A DNA stretch of 39,534 nt from CAZGLR01 sp964526635 (GTDB lineage Bacteria; Zixibacteria; MSB-5A5; GN15; JAAZOE01), in assembly GCA_964526635.1 (NCBI GenBank), contig CAZGLR010000015.1, positions 1-39,534 of the forward strand. Reading direction: 5' to 3'. How positions within the stretch are numbered: position 1 is the stretch's first letter; each line of letters begins with the position of its first letter. A program made the translations under genes and the position numbers. The notes under the pieces were generated by a model, which worked only from the letters and a program-made list of their open reading frames with translations, ran no database searches and had not been told where the DNA came from. Below, piece by piece: positions 15,787 to 24,620 of this stretch.

Positions 15787-17991
15787 ATGAAACTGCCGGA
15801 TTCATCGCCAGAAACAACAATTGAACAGCAAGTCACGGCAATGCTGGAACAGATGACACTTGCAGAAAAAATCGGCCAGATGGCCCTGGTAAACGGAATA
15901 GACGGGAAGATTACTGATCCGGTCAGGCAATCTTTGGCCGAGGGAAAAATCGGCGGTATTTTAAACGAAGTCAATGTCGATATCGTAAATGAACTGCAAA
16001 GAATTGCGGTCGAAAAAAGCCGCCTTGGCATCCCCCTGCTGGTCGGCCGTGATGTGATTCACGGTTTCAAGACCATTTTTCCGATTCCACTGGGATTGGC
16101 GTCGAGCTGGAATCCCCAAAACGCCGAAAATTGCGGGCGTGTATCGGCGTGCGAAGCATCGGCGGTCGGAATCAACTGGACTTTTGCCCCCATGATTGAT
16201 ATCTGTCGAGATCCCCGCTGGGGTCGTATCGCCGAATCTTTCGGCGAGGATCTGTACCTTACCGGTGAATTCGCGAGGGCTATGGTACGTGGTCTCCAGG
16301 GCACCGCACTATCCAACCAGGACAGTGTCGCCAGTTGCGTCAAACACTTTGCCGGCTATGGCGCCAGCGAAAGCGGTAGGGATTATAATACCGTCAACAT
16401 CCCGGAAAACGAACTCAGGAATGTGTACCTTCCTCCTTTCAAAGCCGCCATTGAGGCCGGCACGGTGTCAGTAATGACCGCGTTTAGTGACCTTAACGGC
16501 ATCCCTGTGTCTGCCAATGAATTTCTGTTGAAACAGATTCTCAGGCATGAATGGAAGTTCGATGGGCTCGTTGTCAGCGACTGGGAATCGATTAGCCAAC
16601 TGGCTATACACGGCCTGACGGCCAACGATAAAGAATCGGCCTGTGAAGCCGCCAATGCCGGGGTCGATATGGAAATGACCAGTCGGACCTATGCTGATCA
16701 TCTGGCCGATTTGGTTACGACAGGAAAGGTATCTCTTGAGCAGATTGATACAATGGTATCCAATATTCTGCGGGTGAAATATAAGCTGGGATTGTTTGAT
16801 CATCCCTATACCAAAACACAAAAGGGATCGGCATCCGGTTCCGACAAATTTCTGGCAGCGGCGAGAAAAGCTGCGGTACAAAGCTGTATTCTCCTGGAAA
16901 ATACACACGGCATTCTGCCTCTCAAAAAAGAAACACTGTCATCAATTGCCTTAATCGGTCCATTGGCTGATAATGGCTATGAACAGCTCGGTACCTGGAT
17001 TTTCGATGGTGACACGGCGATAAGTCAAACACCCCGTCAGGCTATCGAGACGCTTGTCGGTAATTCGATTGAGATCAATTACAGCCAGGCAATGGCATCG
17101 ACTCGAAGTAAGGGCCGTGAGAAATTCGGCGATGCTGTCGCGGCGGTCAAGAAATCCGATGTAGCTATTCTCTTTTTGGGTGAAGAATCAATACTGTCCG
17201 GAGAAGCGCATTGTCGAACCGACCTCAGCCTGCCGGGCAACCAGGAAGAGCTGATCGATAATCTCTCAGCAACCGGTAAACCAATAGTCCTTGTCGTTAT
17301 GGCCGGACGTCCGTTGCTGCTTGAAAAGGTCCTGACCAAAGTTGACGCGATTTTATACGCGTGGCATCCGGGAAGTATGGCCGGACCGGCCCTGGCGGAT
17401 TTGCTGTTCGGGATTGAATCTCCTTCGGGCAAGCTTGCCGTGACCTTTCCCCGCGTCGTCGGTCAGATACCGATTTACTACAATCACAAAAACACCGGGC
17501 GGCCGGCGACAAAAGATTCGACTATCAATATCGATGAAATAGAATCGGGAGCTCCGCAACACTCTTGTGGAGACACCTCGTTTTATCTTGATGTCGACAA
17601 TTCACCGCTCTATCCGTTTGGCTATGGTCTCTCCTATTCCAAATTCAGGTATTCTAATCTTGAGTTGAGCAGCAGCCGTATCAGGCTCGGCGAAAGCCTT
17701 GAGATCAGGTGTGAGCTGACTAACATCGGCGAATGTGAGGCCGAGGAAATCGCGCAGTTGTATATTCGTGATCTGGTTGGAAATGTCACCCGTCCGGTGA
17801 AAGAACTCAAGGGCTTTAGAAGAATCCGTCTCAAACCCGGTGAAAGCACGACTCTTGCCTTCATCCTGACCTCGGATGATCTGGCCTTTTATAATCGGCA
17901 CAATACACGAATCACCGAACCGGGTAAGTTCCATATCTGGGTAGGCGGAAATTCCACCGGGGGGTTGAAGGCAGAATTCGAAATTATATAA
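15787..17991 (+). CDS. GH3 beta-glucosidase, predicted cytoplasmic
   Basis: Hydrolyses beta-glucosidic ends of oligosaccharides. The start at 15787 lies five bases after the previous stop; a frame open upstream overlaps the fusion gene and is unlikely. The 734-aa protein has the GH3 (alpha/beta)8 barrel with KHFAGYGASESGRDYN and the nucleophile D265 in LVVSDWES. The second GH3 domain (about 360-560) and a C-terminal fibronectin-III-like domain, introduced by PLYPFGYGLSYSKF, follow. No signal peptide is visible, so it probably acts on imported oligo-glucan. It shares the operator-controlled transcript with the barrel fusion and is followed by a strong terminator. Confidence 0.93.
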   Translation: MKLPDSSPETTIEQQVTAMLEQMTLAEKIGQMALVNGIDGKITDPVRQSLAEGKIGGILNEVNVDIVNELQRIAVEKSRLGIPLLVGRDVIHGFKTIFPIPLGLASSWNPQNAENCGRVSACEASAVGINWTFAPMIDICRDPRWGRIAESFGEDLYLTGEFARAMVRGLQGTALSNQDSVASCVKHFAGYGASESGRDYNTVNIPENELRNVYLPPFKAAIEAGTVSVMTAFSDLNGIPVSANEFLLKQILRHEWKFDGLVVSDWESISQLAIHGLTANDKESACEAANAGVDMEMTSRTYADHLADLVTTGKVSLEQIDTMVSNILRVKYKLGLFDHPYTKTQKGSASGSDKFLAAARKAAVQSCILLENTHGILPLKKETLSSIALIGPLADNGYEQLGTWIFDGDTAISQTPRQAIETLVGNSIEINYSQAMASTRSKGREKFGDAVAAVKKSDVAILFLGEESILSGEAHCRTDLSLPGNQEELIDNLSATGKPIVLVVMAGRPLLLEKVLTKVDAILYAWHPGSMAGPALADLLFGIESPSGKLAVTFPRVVGQIPIYYNHKNTGRPATKDSTINIDEIESGAPQHSCGDTSFYLDVDNSPLYPFGYGLSYSKFRYSNLELSSSRIRLGESLEIRCELTNIGECEAEEIAQLYIRDLVGNVTRPVKELKGFRRIRLKPGESTTLAFILTSDDLAFYNRHNTRITEPGKFHIWVGGNSTGGLKAEFEII

Positions 17992-18017
17992 TCTGGGTAT
18001 ACCCCCGGGACAGCAGG

Positions 18018-18049
18018 AAAAAGCATCACACACATGTGATGCTTTTTTT
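18018..18049. terminator. Bidirectional intrinsic terminator
   Basis: Arms AAAAAGCATCACA and TGTGATGCTTTTT pair over 13 bp around a CACA loop, with T-runs on both strands. It lies between the convergent GH3 gene and the transporter gene and can serve both. Confidence 0.92.
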
Positions 18050-18067
18050 ATACAGGTGAGAGAAGCA

Positions 18068-19534
18068 TCAAGATACTTCATTCGGTTTACCGCGCCGACC
18101 TTCCAGTTCTGCCCTGACTTCGTTAGCTTTCTGTTCGGTTATCGGAAACGCCCATACTGCCCAAATTGCAATAGCGGATGTCACGATGGGTACACCGGCA
18201 TCGAACAGACGCATCATGAATATAGTGCTTGCGCCCTGGTTGCCTTCGAGGGCGACGTCAAAGCCCGTTGCATTGAGCAAAAAGCCCCCTCCGGCCAGAG
18301 CCGCCGACATTCCCAGCTTTACCACCCACCAGAAGATCGAGCCATACATTCCTTCGCGCCGTTTATAAGTCTTCAATTCGTCGAGGTCTACGACATCGGC
18401 TACCATTGCCGGCATCAACGTAAACAAACCGCCGAGGCTGAAGGCCAGAAGCGGCGCCGGGAGGATAACCAGCCAGGGGTACTCAGGATTGTAACACACC
18501 CATTTCAAGGCGTATCCGAGCATGGAAAAACCGGTCGAAATAAAAAACGCCCGCCGTTTGCCATATTTAGTACCAAGCCAGGTGACAATAGCGATAACGA
18601 TAAAGGTCGATACCGCCCCGACCGTGCCCGCATACCCGGCGTACTTGGCGCCCAGGTTCTGCGCCCCTCCGGCGACGTAGTAAATGATGACATAAAACTG
18701 AAACGAGGAGACGAGGATGAAACCGTTGAACACCAGAAACGTCGCCAGGCAGAGCTTGAGGAATGGTCCCGATTTTACGGTTGTCGCAAAGCCCTTGAAA
18801 AACTCCTTGAGGTTATTGACGGCCGCGGCGGCGGATTTTTTCTTCTCGGTCTGCTTCTTGACTTCCGACTGGGCGATAGACTTGAATTTTTCGCGAAGAA
18901 AAATTGCCGGCAAAATTCCGATACCGATTGTCACGACCCCGATAATGACCGCCAGCCCCGCGGCGCCTGAAACCTGATCTTTGAAAAAGCCCTCGTACGT
19001 CATGATCCACAGGAACCATGGCGAGACAACGTAGGCCAGTTGGCTGAGGAAATTCTGCGTGCCCATCAAACGGGTTCGCTCGTTGTAGTCAGCCGTTAAC
19101 TCGTAGCCAAGGGCGACCCACGGCGTCGCAAACACGGTATAGGCCATATAGAAGACTATCGAAACAACCAGAAAATAGACAAAATAGAAAGTATCGCTCT
19201 GCCCCCGCGGAAGCTGCCAGAGGATGGCGAAAATAATCCCTGCTGCGATCGCTCCCCAGAATATGTACGGCCGTCGCCGTCCCCATCGCGATTTGGTGTT
19301 ATCGGAGATAAAACCCATGATTGGATCGGTAAGAGCGTCGGTCAATCGTGGCAGTGATCCCAGCAGTCCGACCAGGGCGGGATCCATGCCCAGACCGAGA
19401 TTGAGTACAATCATCATGCCGCCGCTGGCGGCGGCGAGAAGATTATTAATCAATCCTCCGAGACCATAAATTAATCTCTGGGCAAACGATATGCGATCCT
19501 CAGGGGCGGTATAGGAGCGTGTTGACTGGCTCAT
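18068..19534 (-). CDS. GPH-family (MelB-like) sugar:cation symporter
   Basis: Inner-membrane importer of the glycoside-pentoside-hexuronide family within the major facilitator superfamily. The 488-aa protein has about twelve hydrophobic segments. It carries the N-terminal family signature RLTDALTDPIMGFISDNTKS followed by RWGRRRPYIFWGA, and a second half with VADVVDLDELKTYKRREGMY. A GGAG precedes the ATG. As last gene of the leftward glucan operon it probably imports beta-1,3-gluco-oligosaccharides for GH3 and the phosphorylase. The substrate is inferred from context only. Confidence 0.9.
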   Translation of the reverse strand: MSQSTRSYTAPEDRISFAQRLIYGLGGLINNLLAAASGGMMIVLNLGLGMDPALVGLLGSLPRLTDALTDPIMGFISDNTKSRWGRRRPYIFWGAIAAGIIFAILWQLPRGQSDTFYFVYFLVVSIVFYMAYTVFATPWVALGYELTADYNERTRLMGTQNFLSQLAYVVSPWFLWIMTYEGFFKDQVSGAAGLAVIIGVVTIGIGILPAIFLREKFKSIAQSEVKKQTEKKKSAAAAVNNLKEFFKGFATTVKSGPFLKLCLATFLVFNGFILVSSFQFYVIIYYVAGGAQNLGAKYAGYAGTVGAVSTFIVIAIVTWLGTKYGKRRAFFISTGFSMLGYALKWVCYNPEYPWLVILPAPLLAFSLGGLFTLMPAMVADVVDLDELKTYKRREGMYGSIFWWVVKLGMSAALAGGGFLLNATGFDVALEGNQGASTIFMMRLFDAGVPIVTSAIAIWAVWAFPITEQKANEVRAELEGRRGKPNEVS

Positions 19535-19625
19535 ACAATAATCTCCATACTGCTCAGTTTTCTATGGCACGGGTTGAGGATATATGACTCGCCTGGTAAT
19601 TGGGGCAGGAACACGTAGTGCCTCA

Positions 19626-20444
19626 TCATTCGGCCTTGTATGCACGGACATAGTCGATGAGCATGGTCTGGGGGAATACCGTTGTCGGGTCGGGCGAACC
19701 GACGTAATTGCCGCCGACGGCCACATTGAGAATGATGTAAAACGGTTTATCGAACACCCATTGACCGCTGACAAGTTCTGGCCGGACGGTCAGGAAATTG
19801 ACATCATCGACAAACCAACGGATTTCGTTTGCTTTCCATTCAACCGCAAAAAGATGAAAACCGGTATCGAACCGGCCACTGCTGAGTAGATAGCTGAGGG
19901 TGACGGCATTGCCGCCGGAATATCCGGGGCCATGAAGGCTGCCATGAACGATACTGGGTTCCTGACCGCGATATTCCATAATATCAATCTCACCGCATTG
20001 CGGCCAACTGACTGTTTGGATATTGCTGCCCAGAAGCCAAAAGGCAGGCCAGATACCCTGACCGGTCGGCAGTTTAATACGGGCTTCGATGCGTCCGTAG
20101 GTCGGTTCAAACAGGTCCCGGGTGACGATTCGTGCTGAAGTATAATTTCGACCGGCATACGATTCCTCACGGGCGACAATAGCCAGGTTCCCGGTGCCGT
20201 CGAGTGACACATTAGTCGGCCGATCAGTATCGTATTCCAATTGGGCATTACCCCAGTCAGTCCCGATGTCATAATCCCATTTAGCCGGATCGGGAGACTG
20301 GCCGGCCGCACCGATAAAATCATCTTCCCACACCAGGACCCAGTTTGATTCTGATCCCGCAGGATCACTGGAACACCCGGCCGCGAAAAGCAGTAAACAC
20401 ATAATCCCTGCCGTAATCACCGTCGTTCTCATACAGGTGATCAT
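19626..20444 (-). CDS. GH16 endo-beta-1,3-glucanase (laminarinase), lipoprotein
   Basis: The 272-aa protein has a lipoprotein signal peptide with lipobox LFAAGC (lipid-modified C24) and a single GH16 domain. Its catalytic signature is GEIDIMEYRG (nucleophile E152, acid/base E157), and WPAFWLLG is also present, both typical of bacterial laminarinases. It is closely similar to the GH16 domain of the 935-aa protein in the same operon, which suggests duplication. The ATG overlaps the ROK stop by four bases (ATGA), so the two are translationally coupled. A second ATG four codons in (MRTT) is possible. Predicted to sit in the outer membrane and make endo cuts in glucan. Confidence 0.93.
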   Translation of the reverse strand: MITCMRTTVITAGIMCLLLFAAGCSSDPAGSESNWVLVWEDDFIGAAGQSPDPAKWDYDIGTDWGNAQLEYDTDRPTNVSLDGTGNLAIVAREESYAGRNYTSARIVTRDLFEPTYGRIEARIKLPTGQGIWPAFWLLGSNIQTVSWPQCGEIDIMEYRGQEPSIVHGSLHGPGYSGGNAVTLSYLLSSGRFDTGFHLFAVEWKANEIRWFVDDVNFLTVRPELVSGQWVFDKPFYIILNVAVGGNYVGSPDPTTVFPQTMLIDYVRAYKAE

Positions 20445-21685
20445 TTAGCCTCCATGGCAGCATCCTGCTTGGTCAATTTCGGATCATCGAACATGGCCAT
20501 CAAAGCCATCGTGGCGGCTCCGATAGCGACCGCTCTCGGTCCCAGTTCACTGGTCTTAATATCAACCGCTGCCTTACTGACCAATGTACTATTTCTTACT
20601 TTAGAACGCAGCGGTGCCAGGAGCAGTTCACCCAGCCCGGCCAATCCACCGCCGAGGATGGCCAGATTGGGATTCATAAGATTGAACCAGCCGGAGATGG
20701 CGATTCCCAGGTACTCGGCAATCTCATTGACCAGTTTCAGGGCCAGCGGATCTCCGAGAAGTGCTGCCGTTTCAATGGCAGCAAAAGATGCATTGTTGCC
20801 TTTCAGGGTGCTATCCGGGTAATCACTAAGCAATAGTTCGATACGCTGAATCAGGGCCGGTTTGCCGATAAATGTCGCCAGGCAGCCTCTCATGCCACAG
20901 ACGCAGGCCGGTCCATTTCGATCGATCGGCAGGTGCCCCATCTCGCCCGCAACGCCGCCGGCGCCGCGGTATATTTCGCCATTGAGGATATATCCGGCGC
21001 CGATACCGTGCGCAATTTTGATGTACACAAAATCGTTTACACCCTGCCCGGCTCCCCACCAGTGCTCGGCGAGGGCCCCAAGGTTGGCATCATTATCGAC
21101 AACAACCGGGACGCCGTATTTCGCCTGCAACTGCTCCAGTCCACTCTCACCCTGCCAGGCCGGGATGACAACTTCAGACAGCATCCGGGGATTCAACGGA
21201 TCCACCGGGCTTGGGACAGCGACGCCGATTCGCGCCAGTTTGCCGCCGCCATCGTTCCAATCCTTCAAACAGGCATCGCACAGTTTTATAACAAGCGCTC
21301 GAGTGCCTTCGGGATCGGTACGCACCGGATACGCCATCTCTTTCCATGACAGTACGTGGCCCCGTAAATCGGTCAGGGTGACCGCAACGTGTGTAGCGCC
21401 CAGATCGACGCCGAGTATGCAGCGCGCTTCATCCTGAAAATCCAGGACAATCGGCCGACGCCCTCCGCTTGATTTGCCCGATCCCATTTCGGCAATCAAT
21501 CCGGTTTTCAGCAGGCAGTCAATAATCTCCGAAACAGTTGAGCGGGATAACCCTGTCTGACGGGCGATTTCGGCGCGCGAAGTTTGTCGCTCTTTCCAGA
21601 TCAGTTGAAGGACTGCATCGGCGAGCGGTCGCTCCTTTTGTATCAGACCGTTTGACTTACTCTTGAAATTCAATCGTCTTCCCAA
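20441..21685 (-). CDS. ROK-family transcriptional repressor
   Basis: Sugar-responsive DNA-binding protein of the NagC/XylR/Mlc type. The 414-aa protein has an N-terminal winged helix-turn-helix (about 35-60, SRAEIARQTGLSRSTVSEII) and a ROK sugar-kinase-like domain. The zinc motif CVCGMRGC (C261, C263, C268) with H251 in GEMGH is present. The glutamate that usually follows GCL is Ala here, so kinase activity is doubtful. It is encoded inside the operon it probably represses. The start is a TTG at 21683-21685 with only a weak ribosome site; a TTG four codons later is an alternative. The likely binding sites are the palindromes at 12550 and 30431. Confidence 0.92.
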   Translation of the reverse strand: MGRRLNFKSKSNGLIQKERPLADAVLQLIWKERQTSRAEIARQTGLSRSTVSEIIDCLLKTGLIAEMGSGKSSGGRRPIVLDFQDEARCILGVDLGATHVAVTLTDLRGHVLSWKEMAYPVRTDPEGTRALVIKLCDACLKDWNDGGGKLARIGVAVPSPVDPLNPRMLSEVVIPAWQGESGLEQLQAKYGVPVVVDNDANLGALAEHWWGAGQGVNDFVYIKIAHGIGAGYILNGEIYRGAGGVAGEMGHLPIDRNGPACVCGMRGCLATFIGKPALIQRIELLLSDYPDSTLKGNNASFAAIETAALLGDPLALKLVNEIAEYLGIAISGWFNLMNPNLAILGGGLAGLGELLLAPLRSKVRNSTLVSKAAVDIKTSELGPRAVAIGAATMALMAMFDDPKLTKQDAAMEAK

Positions 21686-21720
21686 TTTCGCTGTTTATCC
21701 TCATTACTCGCGGGTGCAAT

Positions 21721-24528
21721 CTATTTGTGAAAATAGATATTATCAACAAATACCGTATCGGGATCACCTGAGATGATCAGTTGTGCCAGATGATCTTTTG
21801 TAATCAATGCCGTAAAATCGGCCAATGGCACATCAATACTGACCCAGCTTCCGGTATTCATGGTTGTCTCATCAAAGGTCAACTCATGTTCTACATCGTC
21901 ACCACCGCCATACCCACCATCGGAACCGAAATCGACTAGTTTGATCTTAAAGACAGATGGCGCTGATGTCACGTCCGGTGTCCATACATCAATATGGAAA
22001 TGAGTCATGGATGTGGCAGCGATGGTCGGCGAGGTGAACTCTATTCCGGCAAAAACAAGATTCGTGTACTTTTTTATGCTATCCGATCCGACTGTAAAGT
22101 CTTCAACATCGGCCAAATCCCAGGGCGCCGACCACGTCGTGACCGAATGGTCGGAATAGACATTACTATAGAGCGAAATAACATCACCGGCGGCATGTAC
22201 CGGAATCGGAGCAGGGATTGCAGGCGCGGCGGGGGTATCGGTATCGTAAAAGTAGATATTATCTATATAGACAGTATTGGGATCGCCCGATATGATCAGT
22301 TGGGCCAGATGTTCGGATGTGGTCAAACCGGCAAAGGTGGTCAACGGCACATCAATGCTCACCCAGGTACCGGTCTTCATAGTCGCTTCATCGAAAACCA
22401 ACTCATGCTCGACATCATCGCCGCCGCCAAAGAGGCCGTCGGCGCCAAAATCGACCAGTTTTACCCTGAACACCGCTGGTGCTGCAGTCGCATCCGGTGT
22501 CCAGACATCGATATGGAAATGTGTCATCGCTGTTATATCAATCGGTGATGATGTAAACTCGATCCCGGCGTATATGAGATTTGAGTATTTTTTCAAATAA
22601 TCCGAGCCGATCGAAAAATCTTCGACATCGGCCTGATCCCAACTGGCCGACCAGGTGTCCACCGTCTGGTCGACGTAGGTATCACTGAAAATCGAAATCA
22701 CGCTGCCGGCATCATGCGATGGCGTCGGCGCGGAGATTGTCGGGGCGGCATTTACGATTACTGTGATCGTTCCCGCAGCAGAAATCGTTCCTATTTTGGC
22801 GGTAATGACAGCACTACCTTCTGATTCTGCGGTAATAATACCGTCTACGTCCACCGAAACGGCATCAGGATTCGAAGAAGTAAAGTTGAAATACCCCGGC
22901 ATGGCCGATACCGTTATATCCGTACCATCGACATTGAATATAACAGTACCGTTTCCGACATCAATCACAGCGCCGGCTTCAGCCAGGATTGTCTGCGTAG
23001 TTATCGCCGGACGAGGATTTATAATCGTTGCCTGACTGTCGAAGACAATTTCATCAATCCAGATTTCATGTCCCGTACCGTCTGCGGTCCCTTCGGCAAA
23101 ATGGAACAATCCAGCCTCTTGAGATAGCCTCTCGGGCAGGGGAATCGGGAGCGTATACTTTTGCCAGGCCGTGGTCAAGGGGAGGCCGTAAACCTCGGCG
23201 GTATAGAGTGAGGTCCCGGTGTTGTTGTTACCAATACCGGCGACATCGAGGAAAATATCCTCACTTGCCCTGGCCCAGAATGTTATTGCGTTGAAGGGGG
23301 TTAGATTGCGCTCCAGCGGATCAATAATCGCGCCCCCGACATAACCTGCAAAATCAGGAACTGTGATCCGCACACTCGCAGCACCAGAATACATGATAGT
23401 CGCGTCAATATCAAGACTGCCGGCTGAACCATCGAAGGCCTGATATACTGTGCCATCAGCGAAGTCATCAATGAAGACGATATCTTGATCGGAGGCCATC
23501 GGACAGCATGGCACCGGACCGCCGTTAAAGACATAAGAAATCACATAGACCGCATCGCCGACATTGACCTGCCCGTCACAATTGGCATCACCCTCTTCGG
23601 GACAAACCGGAGCCGCGCCGCCATTGAACACGTAGTTGATGAGATGTACGGCATCGCCGACATTAACGCCGTCATCGCCATTGGCATCGCCCGGGAGATT
23701 GCAGCAGGTTGAATATCCGGCGGCCTGGATCCGGACGTAATCCACCAGCATCGTTTGCGGGAACTCGGTTGCGGCATCGGGCGGACCGGGCCAGTTACCC
23801 CCGACCGCCACATTCAAAATGATGTAGAAGGGATGATCGAAGACCCACTCGTTAGGGCTGATATCTTGTGTAGTCAGTGTCGAATACAGAATATCATCGA
23901 CATACCACCGGATAACATCAGCTTCCCATTCAACTGCGAAGACATGGAAGTCATCATTGAATCCTCCCGTCTCTAAAACATAGGACTGTGTATACGACGC
24001 TCCTCCTGAATATCCGGGGCCGTGAAGGCTGCCATATACCGTAGTGGGCTGATGCCCGAGATATTCCATAATATCTATCTCACCGCATTGGGGCCAGCCG
24101 ATAGTTTCGAAATCGGCGCCCAAAAGCCAGAAGGCCGGCCAAATACCCTGGCCAACGGGCAGCTTGATCCTGGCTTCCACGCGACCATATGCGAATTCGT
24201 AAAGATCTCTGGTCACGATCCTGGCCGAAGTATAGGGCTGCCCCATATAGAATTCTTCGCGCGCTGTTATAGCCAGATGACCGTTGCCATCAAGTGAGAC
24301 ATTGGTGGGGCGGTCGGTATCATACTCGAGCTGGGCATTTCCCCAGTCGGTACCGATATCATAATCCCATCGGGCCGCATCCGGCAGTTGTCCGGCCGGA
24401 CCATCGAATTCATCCTGCCACATAAATAGTGGGTTTTTATTTTCTTCTGCAGCCTGAGCTCGTCCGCAGAGAGCACATACTACGAGCGCTGCGAGGATGA
24501 GTGTCATTATGTTCGATTTGATAATCAT
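21721..24528 (-). CDS. Modular GH16 laminarinase: GH16, two dockerin repeats, CBM-like, Ig-like, two C-terminal modules
   Basis: Secreted 935-aa enzyme. Signal peptide 1-26; GH16 domain about 34-277 with GEIDIMEYLG (E150 nucleophile, E155 acid/base). Two dockerin-type repeats follow at about 281-345 (GDANGDDGVNVGDAV and GDANCDGQVNVGDAV). Then come a CBM11-like jelly-roll (about 350-500), a BIG2 Ig-like domain (about 505-600) and two copies of a ~165-residue module carrying ISxFS(D/N)xYxD, MTHFHIDVWTPD and VDNIYF. Dockerins in mid-protein are unusual, since they normally sit at an end. The CBM-Ig-module part is shared with the next two proteins upstream. AAGGA precedes the ATG. Role: binding and endo-cleavage of beta-1,3-glucan at the cell surface. 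Confidence 0.9.
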   Translation of the reverse strand: MIIKSNIMTLILAALVVCALCGRAQAAEENKNPLFMWQDEFDGPAGQLPDAARWDYDIGTDWGNAQLEYDTDRPTNVSLDGNGHLAITAREEFYMGQPYTSARIVTRDLYEFAYGRVEARIKLPVGQGIWPAFWLLGADFETIGWPQCGEIDIMEYLGHQPTTVYGSLHGPGYSGGASYTQSYVLETGGFNDDFHVFAVEWEADVIRWYVDDILYSTLTTQDISPNEWVFDHPFYIILNVAVGGNWPGPPDAATEFPQTMLVDYVRIQAAGYSTCCNLPGDANGDDGVNVGDAVHLINYVFNGGAAPVCPEEGDANCDGQVNVGDAVYVISYVFNGGPVPCCPMASDQDIVFIDDFADGTVYQAFDGSAGSLDIDATIMYSGAASVRITVPDFAGYVGGAIIDPLERNLTPFNAITFWARASEDIFLDVAGIGNNNTGTSLYTAEVYGLPLTTAWQKYTLPIPLPERLSQEAGLFHFAEGTADGTGHEIWIDEIVFDSQATIINPRPAITTQTILAEAGAVIDVGNGTVIFNVDGTDITVSAMPGYFNFTSSNPDAVSVDVDGIITAESEGSAVITAKIGTISAAGTITVIVNAAPTISAPTPSHDAGSVISIFSDTYVDQTVDTWSASWDQADVEDFSIGSDYLKKYSNLIYAGIEFTSSPIDITAMTHFHIDVWTPDATAAPAVFRVKLVDFGADGLFGGGDDVEHELVFDEATMKTGTWVSIDVPLTTFAGLTTSEHLAQLIISGDPNTVYIDNIYFYDTDTPAAPAIPAPIPVHAAGDVISLYSNVYSDHSVTTWSAPWDLADVEDFTVGSDSIKKYTNLVFAGIEFTSPTIAATSMTHFHIDVWTPDVTSAPSVFKIKLVDFGSDGGYGGGDDVEHELTFDETTMNTGSWVSIDVPLADFTALITKDHLAQLIISGDPDTVFVDNIYFHK
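21724..22740 (-). repeat. Two tandem modules in the GH16 protein
   Basis: Two in-frame copies of a ~500-base unit. Shared protein strings include MTHFHIDVWTPD, KLVDFG.DG..GGGDDVEHEL, SWVSIDVPL and HLAQLIISGDP.TV. The same unit recurs in the two upstream genes. Confidence 0.85.
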
Positions 24529-24549
24529 AAAGTCCTTGTATCATATAGA

Positions 24550-24573
24550 GGGGCGTTCTAATATGAACGCCCC
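24550..24573 (-). other. Intercistronic hairpin
   Basis: GGGGCGTTC and GAACGCCCC pair perfectly over 9 bp around a 6-base loop, between the stop of the upstream module protein and the start of the GH16 gene. No U-run follows on the minus strand, so RNA stabilisation or partial attenuation is more likely than full termination. Confidence 0.6.
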
Positions 24574-24620
24574 ATCCAGAGAGAATTACTTACACGACCA
24601 CATTCTCATTTCCATATTGA

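Noticed and set aside
21686..21720. Separate promoter or operator for the ROK gene
   Set aside because: The 35-base gap has no promoter hexamers and no palindrome like the operators; the gene is best read as part of the operon.
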